DNA of 64,000 bases, taken from contig NZ_CP009518.1 of the NCBI RefSeq assembly GCF_000970325.1, forward strand, positions 2,232,001 through 2,296,000, given 5' to 3'. The position numbers and the translations under genes are program-made. The notes beneath the pieces were generated by a model. It had not been told where the DNA came from. It ran no database searches and worked only from the letters and a program-made list of their open reading frames with translations. How positions within the stretch are numbered: the stretch's first letter is position 1; every line of letters starts with the position of its first letter. This DNA is from Methanococcoides methylutens MM1 (GTDB lineage: Archaea; Halobacteriota; Methanosarcinia; Methanosarcinales; Methanosarcinaceae). Below are positions 53,289 to 62,960 of the stretch, in pieces.

Positions 53289-54817
53289 TTTTTAAAGCTC
53301 CACGGTAGAAAACTTAAATTTAGTCCTGTAATTTCTCTTACTAGTTTACAATCATATTCTGTGAAGAATCTAGAAACAAATAATATAACTATATAGGCTA
53401 TGATTAGTATAATTGATATAAATAAATTATAAACTAAAAAAGTACTTTCCAACAAACGATAAATTATAAATATAACTAAAATTAAGAAGTAATTTTTTAT
53501 AAGATCATTTATCGGTAATTCAATTTGTATGTATTTTTTAATTTGATAATAGGTTAATATATAATAAATGATCATTGAAAATAATGTTGCTAGTGCAGCA
53601 CCATTTATGCCATAAATTGGAATAAATAAAAGATTAAGTATTATATTTAGTAGCGTTGAAAGCATCATACATTTTGAGTTAATTTCGGGCTTATTAATAC
53701 TCATTAAAGCAAAAATAAGTACCATAAAGGGCAAAAATAAAAAAATGATTGAAAGAATCTGCAAAACTGTGCTTGCTAGATTATATTCTGATCCATAAAA
53801 AGTTAAGATGATATTTTCAGAAAAAATAAATACAAAAAAAGTAACTATGCATAAAGGGACACAAGAGATACGTATTATATTATTGAGTATAAATGATACT
53901 TTTTGTTTATCATTTGTAGAAGCTAATTTTGTTAGAATTGGATAAATTATTTCATAAAAATAACGAGGAATCTGTCGAATAGCTTCAAATAAAGTATATG
54001 CTACAGAATAAATTCCTACTGATGACGCAGTTAAAAAGATACCAATTAAAAATGAATCCCCCCACGTATGAATTTGGTTTCCAATGTTTATGATAAAAGA
54101 TCTTTTCCCAAAATCCCATATATTTGTCAGAGTAGGTAATAAATACATAGATAATGTCATAACATTTAATTTGATATTTTTTTTAAGTATGATTAAGGCT
54201 AAGATAAAAGTTAAAAAAGAAGCAACGACAATTCCTTCTGTAATTCCTATAACACTCCGCGTATAATAAAATCCAATATATCCAAATAATAAAAAGCTGA
54301 ACCGACTAAAAATTATCAGAATCGCGCGACATTTAAACAATTCCAAGCCTAGTAGCACTCCCTTGATATTAGAAATGCCCAAATAGAAAAAAAGGTATAG
54401 TGAAAAGTATTTAAAAATAATTTCGGCAATAACCACATTACTTTTGCTCACATTAAATATCTGATTTACAAAAAAATGTGATAATAAATATAATCCTAAA
54501 GCTAAGAAAACTGCAATGATTATGCTAACGAATAAATTCATAACAATATGTACATTTCTTTTCTCATGAGAATCATGATAAAAAGCCACAAAATATGAAG
54601 CAGTGGATTCAACGAATGATGCTACAGATGTTGCTAAAACAACTGCAACCAATAGGCCTAATTGAAATAAACCGAATAGTTCTGCACCTAAAATTTTAGC
54701 AAATATGATGGTATATAAAAATAAAAAGAGATAACCAACAAGCTGCCCAAATATATTATAAATTGAATTTTTAAATATACTTGATTTCTGTGTATTATGA
54801 TTATAATTTCTTTGCAT
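53285..54817 (-). CDS. Second Wzx-like flippase
   Basis: 510 residues, about 14 membrane helices. SIYNIFGQLVGYLFLFLYTIIFAKILGAELFGLFQLGLL is the typical start of PST/MATE-like oligosaccharide flippases (shown in part here), with GIYSVAYTLFEAIRQIPRYFYEIIYPIL and a C-terminal helix cluster. It is distinct from the WzxC-like protein at 42252-43736, so the locus encodes two flippases. Low G+C. Confidence 0.85.
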   Translation of the reverse strand: MQRNYNHNTQKSSIFKNSIYNIFGQLVGYLFLFLYTIIFAKILGAELFGLFQLGLLVAVVLATSVASFVESTASYFVAFYHDSHEKRNVHIVMNLFVSIIIAVFLALGLYLLSHFFVNQIFNVSKSNVVIAEIIFKYFSLYLFFYLGISNIKGVLLGLELFKCRAILIIFSRFSFLLFGYIGFYYTRSVIGITEGIVVASFLTFILALIILKKNIKLNVMTLSMYLLPTLTNIWDFGKRSFIINIGNQIHTWGDSFLIGIFLTASSVGIYSVAYTLFEAIRQIPRYFYEIIYPILTKLASTNDKQKVSFILNNIIRISCVPLCIVTFFVFIFSENIILTFYGSEYNLASTVLQILSIIFLFLPFMVLIFALMSINKPEINSKCMMLSTLLNIILNLLFIPIYGINGAALATLFSMIIYYILTYYQIKKYIQIELPINDLIKNYFLILVIFIIYRLLESTFLVYNLFISIILIIAYIVILFVSRFFTEYDCKLVREITGLNLSFLPWSFKK

Positions 54818-55025
54818 AAGAATTCACTTCATGAGGTATTAATCAAAGAAATACTAGTTCAATTTTAATTTGTTACACCAAAATAAAGCTGCAAATTTTT
54901 AGATTAAAATGTTTAACAAATTAAAGTTTGTCGATTTACCAGCCATATTTTTTGATGAATTGTTGGGATTAACTATAATTCATCATGATTCTTTTCTAAA
55001 TGATTATTGTTGGATTTTATATATT

Positions 55026-55667
55026 TCAAAATCTTTTTTTGAAAATCATTAAATTCTTATATAACCAAAAAACCCCATTTTGGGCTTCCAATTCTCTTGA
55101 AGTTAACTCTGTTTCATTTGTATCAAGGATATAATTGTACCTTGCAAATTTCTTAATCCAATATTCGCATGGCTGTTCATTTACGTGATGCGTACCGCCT
55201 TGTCCAGGTGGTGCAGCAGTAAAAATAATCCGATTCGAGTAGTTACATATGTTATTAATAAAAGTATCTACATATTCTTCATCTATATGTTCAGCTACCT
55301 CAATACATAAAGTTAAATCAAATTTACTATTAATAAAAAAAGGCTCTCTCAAATCTTTCAGTAGAATTAATTCCGGTGAAATAAGAGCTGTTTTTTTTGC
55401 ATTAGCTGATCCGTCCACACCTAGAATATCTACATTATTATTTTGAAATTCTTTTAAATAGATACCATTTCCACAACCAATATCAAGAACTGAATTTGGA
55501 TTGTATTTTTCCATAAGAAGATTGATTAAAATATTTGCACTATATGCAGATAATTCTATATTCTTCCTAAAAAATTTTCCCGAATACATTTTATTTATGT
55601 TATTTCTGTACACAAGGTTATTTTTTAGATCCAAGGTTATTTTTTTTATTTTTCTGAGCATAGTCAT
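55026..55667 (-). CDS. SAM-dependent methyltransferase
   Basis: About 213 residues, class I fold. Motif I VLDIGCGNGIYLKEF, acidic residue in ILGVDGSANAKK, then DLTLCIEVAEHIDEEYVDTF. A GGTHHVNEQPCEYW segment lies near the substrate loop. It may methylate a sugar of the glycan. The start codon lies inside the end of the asparagine-synthase gene (about 50-nt overlap), suggesting translational coupling. Confidence 0.8.
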   Translation of the reverse strand: MTMLRKIKKITLDLKNNLVYRNNINKMYSGKFFRKNIELSAYSANILINLLMEKYNPNSVLDIGCGNGIYLKEFQNNNVDILGVDGSANAKKTALISPELILLKDLREPFFINSKFDLTLCIEVAEHIDEEYVDTFINNICNYSNRIIFTAAPPGQGGTHHVNEQPCEYWIKKFARYNYILDTNETELTSRELEAQNGVFWLYKNLMIFKKRF

Positions 55668-57381
55668 CACAGTTTAAACCAATTATAAATGCATTTTTTT
55701 TATTGCGTATAATGTATTCTTTATCAATTATCAGATTACTTGGATGATTTTGTGCGTCAACTTTCTTAATTGGGTATCCAAATCCCTTTTTTTTCATATT
55801 GAGAATGTAATCTGGCAATCGGTCCCGCATCATTAGCTTTAATATATATTTTAATGTGTCATTTTTGAAAAAGATACCAGTTTTTGTGGATAATATAAAT
55901 TCGAATAATCTATAATCTAAAAAAGGCGACCTTACTTCCACAGAATTTTTCATAGACATTCTATCAACTTTTACCAGAATGTCGTCTTTTAAAAATGTGT
56001 TTATGTCCAGAATCTGAAGATTTTTAATAAGAGGTACTTGGTCGTTCCAGTATTTTCTAAAATACCAATAGTCATCATAATTTTCTAGCTTTTCTAGGAA
56101 AGGTTTACTAAATATCATTTTCTTTTCATCTCGTGTGAACCCTCCCAACAACTTAGTATAAATTTCCAAGTCATCATTTGAAGATAAAACAAAAAAACCT
56201 TTTGAAAGCACACTAATTCTTACTTTAAATGATAATGATCTCAACCGTTTTTTAAATTGTTTTGGCAATATTTTTTGAATTTTTTTTACTGTAAAAAATT
56301 GAGAATAATGACGATAACCTGCAAATAATTCGTCACCACCATCTCCTGTAAGTATAACTTTTATATTATTGTCGTTTGCAGCATTTGATATCAAATTTGT
56401 GGGGATAGCAGAACTATCGGCAAATGGCTCATCAAAATATTTGAAGATTTCATCAAACTCTTTCGTTGAATCAACTTCCAATATATGTGCTTTATTGTAA
56501 CTTAGTCTTCTTACTAATTTTACTTCATTTGTATTCGTGGCAACATGAAGTAAATTTATTTCTGTATTATCTTTTAAGAAATGAAAAATCGTAGACGAAT
56601 CCAAACCCGCACTTAAAAATAATCCAATTGGAACATCCGAAATTAATCTAATATTAATGCAATCTTTGATAAGAGATTCAAGTGTATTTAACACTTCTTT
56701 TTCATCATAGGTACTTTCAGAAACGTTTAAGCTCCAATATTTTTGTTCTTTTAGATGTTTCTCTTTGAGGTCAAATACAATATATGTTGCAGCATCTAAT
56801 TTTTTTATTTCATTGAATATTGTTTTCGGTGTTGGAACATATCTATAGGTAAAATAATCATATATTGCAGTATCATCTATTGTCAGTTGTACACTAGATT
56901 TTTTGATAGCTTTTATTTCGCTCGCAAAAATAAATTTTCCATTTAAGAAATAATAGAAAAGAGGTTTTACCCCTAATCTATCTCTTGCCAAAAACAATAT
57001 TTCTTTATTTTTGTCATAAATAGCAAATGCAAACATACCATTAAATAATTTAACACAGTCCTCGCCATACTCTTCATATGCATGGACTATTACTTCGGAA
57101 TCAGTGTTAGACTTGAATTTATGCTTTTTCTGCAATTTATGCTTCAATTCATTGAAATTATATATTTCTCCATTAAAAATTATTATTATAGAACCATCTT
57201 CATTTGTCAATGGCTGATTCCCATTTTCGGAAAGATCAATTATACTTAACCGTTGATGTCCAAATGAAATATTATCTTTTACATAGAAACCTTCTGCATC
57301 AGGACCACGATTTTTTATTGATTCCATCATTTGACATACAAGACTTTTATCACACCAATTAAAACCAACAATTCCGCACAT
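55618..57381 (-). CDS. asnB: Asparagine synthase (glutamine-hydrolysing)-like amidotransferase
   Basis: 587 residues. Class II glutaminase domain with catalytic Cys2 (MCGIVGF), RGPDAEGF and NGEIYNF; synthetase domain with the PPi-loop PIGLFLSAGLDSSTIFHFL and GDGGDELFAGYRHY. The C-terminal part after residue about 520 is short and diverged (KKKGFGYPIKKVDAQNHPS...). AsnB homologues inside capsule and O-antigen loci can amidate sugar acids rather than make free asparagine, so this role is possible here. Low G+C, third from the end of the minus-strand series. Confidence 0.85.
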   Translation of the reverse strand: MCGIVGFNWCDKSLVCQMMESIKNRGPDAEGFYVKDNISFGHQRLSIIDLSENGNQPLTNEDGSIIIIFNGEIYNFNELKHKLQKKHKFKSNTDSEVIVHAYEEYGEDCVKLFNGMFAFAIYDKNKEILFLARDRLGVKPLFYYFLNGKFIFASEIKAIKKSSVQLTIDDTAIYDYFTYRYVPTPKTIFNEIKKLDAATYIVFDLKEKHLKEQKYWSLNVSESTYDEKEVLNTLESLIKDCINIRLISDVPIGLFLSAGLDSSTIFHFLKDNTEINLLHVATNTNEVKLVRRLSYNKAHILEVDSTKEFDEIFKYFDEPFADSSAIPTNLISNAANDNNIKVILTGDGGDELFAGYRHYSQFFTVKKIQKILPKQFKKRLRSLSFKVRISVLSKGFFVLSSNDDLEIYTKLLGGFTRDEKKMIFSKPFLEKLENYDDYWYFRKYWNDQVPLIKNLQILDINTFLKDDILVKVDRMSMKNSVEVRSPFLDYRLFEFILSTKTGIFFKNDTLKYILKLMMRDRLPDYILNMKKKGFGYPIKKVDAQNHPSNLIIDKEYIIRNKKNAFIIGLNCDDYAQKNKKNNLGSKK

Positions 57382-57454
57382 TTAGAGTATCACCACAAAA
57401 ACTTTCATTTTTCCGACTACAAACATAAAAATTTGTCCACATTGGCAAAGGCAT

Positions 57455-58087
57455 TCAATCAGGATTCATAATTCGCAATAAACAGATGCCAGTAAATCCA
57501 AAACCTTTTTTTATCTTCTGCTCCATAAAATCATTCATAACTGGAATCTTTACAAATTTAAATTCAAAACCATGAGAATTTAATAACTTTCTCACTAACC
57601 AAAATATTTGCAAAGAACAATGATATGTTTTATGTTTTGTTAAACTTCTATTTTTGATAATCTCAAACGACGCATTGGTTAATTTATTTGGAGTCTGAAA
57701 TAAGTAGTACCCATAGGGCTTTAATACTCTTCGTACCCCAGAAAGATGTTCATGCGTATCAGGAATATGTTCAAAAACATCAAAACTTATTACTAAATCA
57801 AAAGATGAATTAATAAATGGAATCTTGTCTCCAGAACCAATAAATGTTGTTGCATTAGAATTACGAGAATAATTTACTTTTATCAGAATTTTGCTTGTAT
57901 CAAAACCTATTGCATCGAATCCCTTTAAAGTAAGATAATCTGTTAACGTTCCAGCACCACATCCAATCTCTAAAATTCTACTACCTTCCTTTAGCAAACC
58001 GTTTTCTTCTAAAAACTGAACATTTGCAGCAAAATTGCCTCTGTCAATCTTTCCAATTTTTATGTCAGTAGCATAATTGTCAAGCAT
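57455..58087 (-). CDS. SAM-dependent methyltransferase
   Basis: 210 residues, class I. RILEIGCGAGTLTDYLTLKGF, AIGFDTSKILIKV, FDLVISFDVFEHIPDTHEHLS and VLKPYGYYLFQTPN. It resembles the UbiE/COQ5-like proteins in glycan clusters; substrate unknown. It begins five nt after the stop of the GT4 gene. Confidence 0.85.
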   Translation of the reverse strand: MLDNYATDIKIGKIDRGNFAANVQFLEENGLLKEGSRILEIGCGAGTLTDYLTLKGFDAIGFDTSKILIKVNYSRNSNATTFIGSGDKIPFINSSFDLVISFDVFEHIPDTHEHLSGVRRVLKPYGYYLFQTPNKLTNASFEIIKNRSLTKHKTYHCSLQIFWLVRKLLNSHGFEFKFVKIPVMNDFMEQKIKKGFGFTGICLLRIMNPD

Positions 58088-58092
58088 GAAAA

Positions 58093-59220
58093 TTACCTAC
58101 CAATAAAACATTCTTCATAGATTGTAACGTACGACTCACCAACTCTCCCCCAGCTCATCCCTTCAGCAATCTCTCTGCTCCTAACTCCCATCTGTCGGCG
58201 TCCCCCGGAGTCATCAACAAACTCAAGAATTGCCTCCGCAATAGCATCCGAATCGCCCATTGGGATAAGTACACCATTCCCATTCAGAAGTTCTGAAGTC
58301 CCGCCGGTATCCGTGACAATGACCGGCAACCCTGCAGCCAGTGCTTCAAGTAAAGCATTGCTCATGCCTTCATTTAGGGATGGCAAAACGAAAATATCGC
58401 TGTTTCTATAGATTTCAGCGATCTGATCATGATCCACATAACCTTTAAAGTCAACATTGTCCGAGATCTTCAGATCATCAGCTAATTTCTTCAGTGTATC
58501 TTCCTGGTTGCCTTCACCAACAAGAGCTAAATGGATTTGTTTGTCCTTCAATTTCTCAATCGCTTCTATTAGGAAATTGATACCTTTCCTCTCGATCAAT
58601 CTTGAAACACAAACAATTTTTAATTCACCATCACTGGTACGATCAAAATTCGGCTCAAACTCTGAAATATCGATTCCATTGTAGATCTCACCTATTTCCT
58701 GAGACGGTGATGTATCTAGGGCAAGTTCCTTTAATCCCTGACTGTTCGCAACTACAGCTCCGGCATCAGCCCAAATCTTTTTGATAAGGGGTTTTAGGAA
58801 AACATATTGAATGCCAAACCTTTTGTTGAAACCAGGAACATCAGAACCCCTTAAAGAAACAATATAAGGTATCTTTTTTCTGAACAGGTAGGCTACTGCA
58901 CCACATGGAACACTGAAAAATGCATGACACACATCATATTCTTTTTCTTTCATCAGCTTATCAATGAACTTTTTTGCTTTCCAGCTGTAGCTCATGATCT
59001 CACGCTGTGTCCAGTAGTGAATATCCTTTTTATTAACTGGTAATTTATAAATGCTGACAGTATCGCCGATCTTCTCCGTTTCAAAGTTATTGGATGGAGA
59101 AGATGTTACCAGATCTACATCAAGACCTTTACTGGCCATTTCTCGTAGAAGGTACTTGCATGCATTGCTGCCACCACCTCCCAGAGGCGGATACTCATAG
59201 TTCAGCATCAAAATTCTCAA
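58093..59220 (-). CDS. Glycosyltransferase family 4
   Basis: 375 residues. RILMLNYEYPPLGGGGSNACKYLLREMASKG, IKIVCVSRL-like LKIVCVSRLIERKGINFLIEAIEKL, and NSDIFVLPSLNEGMSNALLEALAAGLPVIVTDTGGTSELL with the Glu pair. Start TTG 59218-59220 overlaps the GT2 stop (TTGA). Base composition is back near chromosome average. Confidence 0.9.
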   Translation of the reverse strand: MRILMLNYEYPPLGGGGSNACKYLLREMASKGLDVDLVTSSPSNNFETEKIGDTVSIYKLPVNKKDIHYWTQREIMSYSWKAKKFIDKLMKEKEYDVCHAFFSVPCGAVAYLFRKKIPYIVSLRGSDVPGFNKRFGIQYVFLKPLIKKIWADAGAVVANSQGLKELALDTSPSQEIGEIYNGIDISEFEPNFDRTSDGELKIVCVSRLIERKGINFLIEAIEKLKDKQIHLALVGEGNQEDTLKKLADDLKISDNVDFKGYVDHDQIAEIYRNSDIFVLPSLNEGMSNALLEALAAGLPVIVTDTGGTSELLNGNGVLIPMGDSDAIAEAILEFVDDSGGRRQMGVRSREIAEGMSWGRVGESYVTIYEECFIGR

Positions 59221-60203
59221 TCGATCAGCCTCTCGACCAGATAGTTCTTCCTGCCATCTTCACCATAGTAGACCTTAAGCATAATATCAGCCAGGATTCC
59301 GGATACGATCAACTGTACACCGACCATCATCATCAATATCACCAACAGGAACAGAGGACGGTCTGAAAGGCCCATTCCAAAGAACAACCTCTGGATACCC
59401 AGCCAACCTCCTATCAGGGCGCCTGCAAAGCAGGATATCAAACCTGCACCTCCGAACACGTGGATCGGTCTGACGGAGTATTTCTGCCAGAAACTTATTA
59501 CGATGAGGTCAAGGAACCCTTTTACCACCCTTTTCCAGTTGTACTTGGTGATACCATGTGCTCGCTGGTGGTGTTGCACTTTTGTTTCACAGATGAGATA
59601 GCCTTTCCAGAGAAGCATCGCTGGAATGTATCTGTGGGTTTCTCCGTAGAGTTCCAAATCCTTTACACATTCATTACGGTATGCTCTAAGAGTACAGCCT
59701 GAATCATGGATGAACTCACTGGTAATACTTCTTCTTATAAGGTTGGCGAATTTGGATGTGATTGTTTTGGAAAGTGGGTCTTTTCTGTCGGCTCGCCAGC
59801 CACAGACAACATCACAATCTCTGGTTTCGAGCATATCGACCAGTTTTGGAATGTCTTCGGGATCATTCTGAAGGTCACCGTCCATGCTGATGACGACATT
59901 TCCTTTTGCAAAGTCAAAACCTGCCTTCATGGATGCACTCTGGCCAAAGTTCTTCCTGAACTTAAGGATCTTGATATTAGGATTCTTCTCGTTGGCAGCT
60001 TTTAGTTTTTTGAACGTACCGTCGGTACTGCCATCATCAACGAAAATCACCTCGTATGACCTTCCGTACTTTTCAAGAGCTTTCTCAAGGACTTCAACAA
60101 GCGGTTCTATATTCTCTTCTTCATCAAGTAATGGGATAACAATCGATAGATCAACAGGGTCCCTTTTCTTGGCATCCTCTAAAGAATCAGCAACTTTTTT
60201 CAG
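59217..60203 (-). CDS. Polyprenyl-phosphate GT2 glycosyltransferase with CTG start (predicted)
   Basis: 328 residues, dolichol-phosphate-sugar synthase/ArnC type. The N-terminus, needed for the fold, reads KKVADSLEDAKKRDP then DLSIVIPLLDEEENIEPLVEV, EVIFVDDGSTDGT, GDLQNDPEDIPKLVDML and RRSITSEFIHDSGCTLRAYR; two membrane helices lie near the C-terminus. No ATG, GTG or TTG exists between the upstream stop and that N-terminus. The only well-placed start is CTG 60201-60203, with AGGTGAT four bases before it; the first canonical codon (GTG 60050) would delete 51 residues including the IPLLDEEEN strand. Product: a sugar-phosphate-polyprenol for AglB or for the PMT enzymes (inference). Confidence 0.8.
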   Translation of the reverse strand: MKKVADSLEDAKKRDPVDLSIVIPLLDEEENIEPLVEVLEKALEKYGRSYEVIFVDDGSTDGTFKKLKAANEKNPNIKILKFRKNFGQSASMKAGFDFAKGNVVISMDGDLQNDPEDIPKLVDMLETRDCDVVCGWRADRKDPLSKTITSKFANLIRRSITSEFIHDSGCTLRAYRNECVKDLELYGETHRYIPAMLLWKGYLICETKVQHHQRAHGITKYNWKRVVKGFLDLIVISFWQKYSVRPIHVFGGAGLISCFAGALIGGWLGIQRLFFGMGLSDRPLFLLVILMMMVGVQLIVSGILADIMLKVYYGEDGRKNYLVERLID

Positions 60204-60213
60204 TCAGATCACC

Positions 60214-61149
60214 TCATTGGTTCACAAAATCAATGTACCACTGCACATAACGTTTCAATCCTTCTTCCAGACCGATCTTAGGGCTATATCCAAGATCCCT
60301 CGAAGCTTTGCTGACATCGGACCATGTGTGTTCAGCATCTCCTTTCATAGAGTCGCTGTAGATGATCTCTGACTCACTATCCGTGATAGAAACGATCTTC
60401 TCTGCGAGTTCACGGATACTGATACGTTCACCACCACCAATATTATACTCTCCTATGCCGTTTTTCATTGCACGAATATTTGCATCGACCACATTATCAA
60501 TGAATGTGAAATCCCTGGTCTTACTTCCATCCCCGAATATCTCGATGGTTTCATTGTTCAGGGCTTTCTTTGTAAAAATATTGATAGCCAGATCCGGCCT
60601 CATCCTGGGACCAAAAACGGTGAAATACCTGAGAGAAATTGTATCAAGGTCATGTAGCTCATTAAAAACACGGCAATAATGCTCTGCGATAAGTTTTGAT
60701 GCACCGTATGGTGACACTGGCAAATTCGGGTGATTCTCATCGAATGGAAGATATGACACCTTCCCATAAACTGAAGATGAAGATGCATTGATAACTTTTT
60801 TTACCCCGGCTTTCACAGCAGTCTCGAGAATGTTCAATGTACCTGTAGCATTTGCAGAATGAGATTTAGAAGGGTTGTCCACAGAGATCCTTACTCCAGC
60901 CTGTGCTGCATTATGGAATACATAATCCACATCTTCAAAAAGGTCATATAATAGCTGTTTATCGAGTATATTCCCTTCCACAAGTTCAAAATTAGGATTG
61001 TCCATGAATGTCTCGATATTCTTCCGTTTAACCTGTGGATCATAGTATGAATCAAAATTATCCAGGCATACAACCGTAGCCATATCTAACAACTTGTTGC
61101 ACAGATGTGATCCGATAAAGCCAGCTCCTCCAGTAACTACACACCGCAT
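60214..61149 (-). CDS. NAD-dependent nucleotide-sugar epimerase
   Basis: 311 residues, extended SDR. CVVTGGAGFIGSHLCNKLL, VFHNAAQAGVRISVDNP, NASSSSVYG, SPYGASKLIAEHYC (catalytic Tyr/Lys) and GDGSKTRDFTFIDNVVDANI. It is of UDP-glucose/UDP-glucuronate 4-epimerase type; the exact sugar is not settled. First gene of the minus-strand glycan operon; its ribosome site for the next gene lies across its stop codon. An intact counterpart of the pseudogene at 39258-40308. Confidence 0.9.
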   Translation of the reverse strand: MRCVVTGGAGFIGSHLCNKLLDMATVVCLDNFDSYYDPQVKRKNIETFMDNPNFELVEGNILDKQLLYDLFEDVDYVFHNAAQAGVRISVDNPSKSHSANATGTLNILETAVKAGVKKVINASSSSVYGKVSYLPFDENHPNLPVSPYGASKLIAEHYCRVFNELHDLDTISLRYFTVFGPRMRPDLAINIFTKKALNNETIEIFGDGSKTRDFTFIDNVVDANIRAMKNGIGEYNIGGGERISIRELAEKIVSITDSESEIIYSDSMKGDAEHTWSDVSKASRDLGYSPKIGLEEGLKRYVQWYIDFVNQ

Positions 61150-61362
61150 AACCTTTCAAAAACAGAGTATTCTATTTAAATTTTTTGGAGTATTTTGATT
61201 TTTATATATACAGAGACAATAAAAGTGCCTACTTTTACTTAGTATCAGTTAAGAGGGTAAAAAGACAAATCGATATTTCTTTAAAATAGACTTGTTTAGT
61301 TTGAAGCTCCAATTGATAGTTCCACTCAGAGTTGAAATACTCTAAAAAAGAAATTATTATGA

Positions 61363-62730
61363 TCATTCCCTTCCATACTCATCATCAAATCGAACAATAT
61401 CATCCTCGCCAACATACTCCCCGAGCTGCACCTCAATGATCTCAAGCGGCAGCTTCCCGGGATTTGATAACCTATGCCTGACACCGGCCTTAATGAACGT
61501 ACTCTCACCCTGCCTGAGGAAATACCTCTCACCATCATTCTCAACACAGGCCATTCCTTCAACAACGACCCAGTGTTCACTTCTGTGATGATGCATCTGG
61601 AGACTCAGTTTCTTGTGAGGTAAAACAATAATGTTCTTGATCTTGTGCCTTTCCGAATTTTCCAGAATTGTGTACGAACCCCATGGCCGGTACACGGTCT
61701 GGTGCAGTTGTACGCGCTCATCATCTTCTTCCTTAAGAGCAGATACGACATCCTTCACCTTCTGACTGCTTTCCCTCGGGCAGACAAGCAACGCATCCGG
61801 CGTGTCCACAACAACCATATCTTTGACATCGATCATTGAAACGATCTTTTTGGGTCTTGAATGAATCAGATTGCCAGTCGAATTTACCAGCATATCATCG
61901 CAATTGTAGATGACATTGCTATTTTCATCTTTGTCGAACTCATTGTAGATCGAATTAAAGTTTCCGAGATCGTTCCAATGGTCATCGATCTTTACAGTGG
62001 CCACCTTATCAGAAATTTCCATGATGCCATAATCAATTGATATCGATGGTAATTTGCCATATATCTCCTGTATGTCATCCGAACTTTCAAATGTATCTGA
62101 TACCTCCGGAGCATGAGATTTCAGCTCATGAAAGAAAACTTCAGTGTCAAAAAGAAACATCCCACTGTTCCAGAGACAGCCTTCTTTGATGTATTTTTCA
62201 GCAACCTCAACATCGGGTTTTTCTTTGAACTCCGACACCTTATAGCCAACCCCAAGAGATTCACCAGGTTTGATGTAACCATAACCTGTATTTGGTGATG
62301 TTGGGGAGATTCCAAAGGTAATCAGATACTCTGATGCAAGGCCTTCTGCGCTTGCAATGGTTTCCATAGCTTTGGTGTCAAGAATATGATCCGATGAAAA
62401 GATTCCAACAACGGACCGCCCAAACTTCTCCGTAATCGCTCTCATCCCGTAACATATAGCAGGGAGGGTATTCTTGCCTACAGGTTCAAGGAGGAGATTT
62501 TCAGCCGGGAGCTCATAACCCAGTTCTTCGATCTGTCCGATAACGAAGAATTTCTGGGATGCATTTGTCACCACAAATATCTCGGATATATCAGACACTT
62601 CCAGGCACCTGATGACTGTGTCCTGAAAAAGTGAAGTCTGATTCAGCTTTAAGAATTGTTTTGGGTATTTTTCACGGCTTAAGGGCCAAAGGCGTGTTCC
62701 CGAACCACCTGCAAGAATGATGGATTTTAT
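61363..62730 (-). CDS. manC: Mannose-1-phosphate guanylyltransferase / mannose-6-phosphate isomerase, ATA start (predicted)
   Basis: 455 residues. The N-terminus reads KSIILAGGSGTRLWPLSREK with PKQFLKL, the essential GDP-mannose pyrophosphorylase signature, then LLEPVGKNTLPAI, DHWNDLGNF and a cupin PMI-like domain at about 340-455 (RPWGSYTILE, HHHRSEHWVVVEG). This signature lies upstream of every ATG/GTG/TTG in frame: the start position is occupied by ATA (62728-62730), preceded by GGAG eight bases away; the first canonical start (GTG 62598) would remove 44 residues including that motif. It probably makes GDP-mannose from Man-1-P and GTP, and may also interconvert Man-6-P and Fru-6-P. Start by ATA or a sequence change is the point to check. 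Confidence 0.85.
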   Translation of the reverse strand: MKSIILAGGSGTRLWPLSREKYPKQFLKLNQTSLFQDTVIRCLEVSDISEIFVVTNASQKFFVIGQIEELGYELPAENLLLEPVGKNTLPAICYGMRAITEKFGRSVVGIFSSDHILDTKAMETIASAEGLASEYLITFGISPTSPNTGYGYIKPGESLGVGYKVSEFKEKPDVEVAEKYIKEGCLWNSGMFLFDTEVFFHELKSHAPEVSDTFESSDDIQEIYGKLPSISIDYGIMEISDKVATVKIDDHWNDLGNFNSIYNEFDKDENSNVIYNCDDMLVNSTGNLIHSRPKKIVSMIDVKDMVVVDTPDALLVCPRESSQKVKDVVSALKEEDDERVQLHQTVYRPWGSYTILENSERHKIKNIIVLPHKKLSLQMHHHRSEHWVVVEGMACVENDGERYFLRQGESTFIKAGVRHRLSNPGKLPLEIIEVQLGEYVGEDDIVRFDDEYGRE

Positions 62731-62960
62731 GTTCTCAGCTCCATAATTGAAAATTTGTTAATGAAATAGATAATCTAAGGTCGAAATAGATGCATAAGAC
62801 TGAAGTTAATTAATGGAATAACACATATTAAGTTCTTTTGTACTAATGCCCAATTGGTAACGAGAATATCTAATTCCAAAATAAGAAGAAAAAGATAAGA
62901 TACTAAATCAACATCATTTACGGGATAGAACGTTAATATTTAACTACGCCTTGAAAGTCG

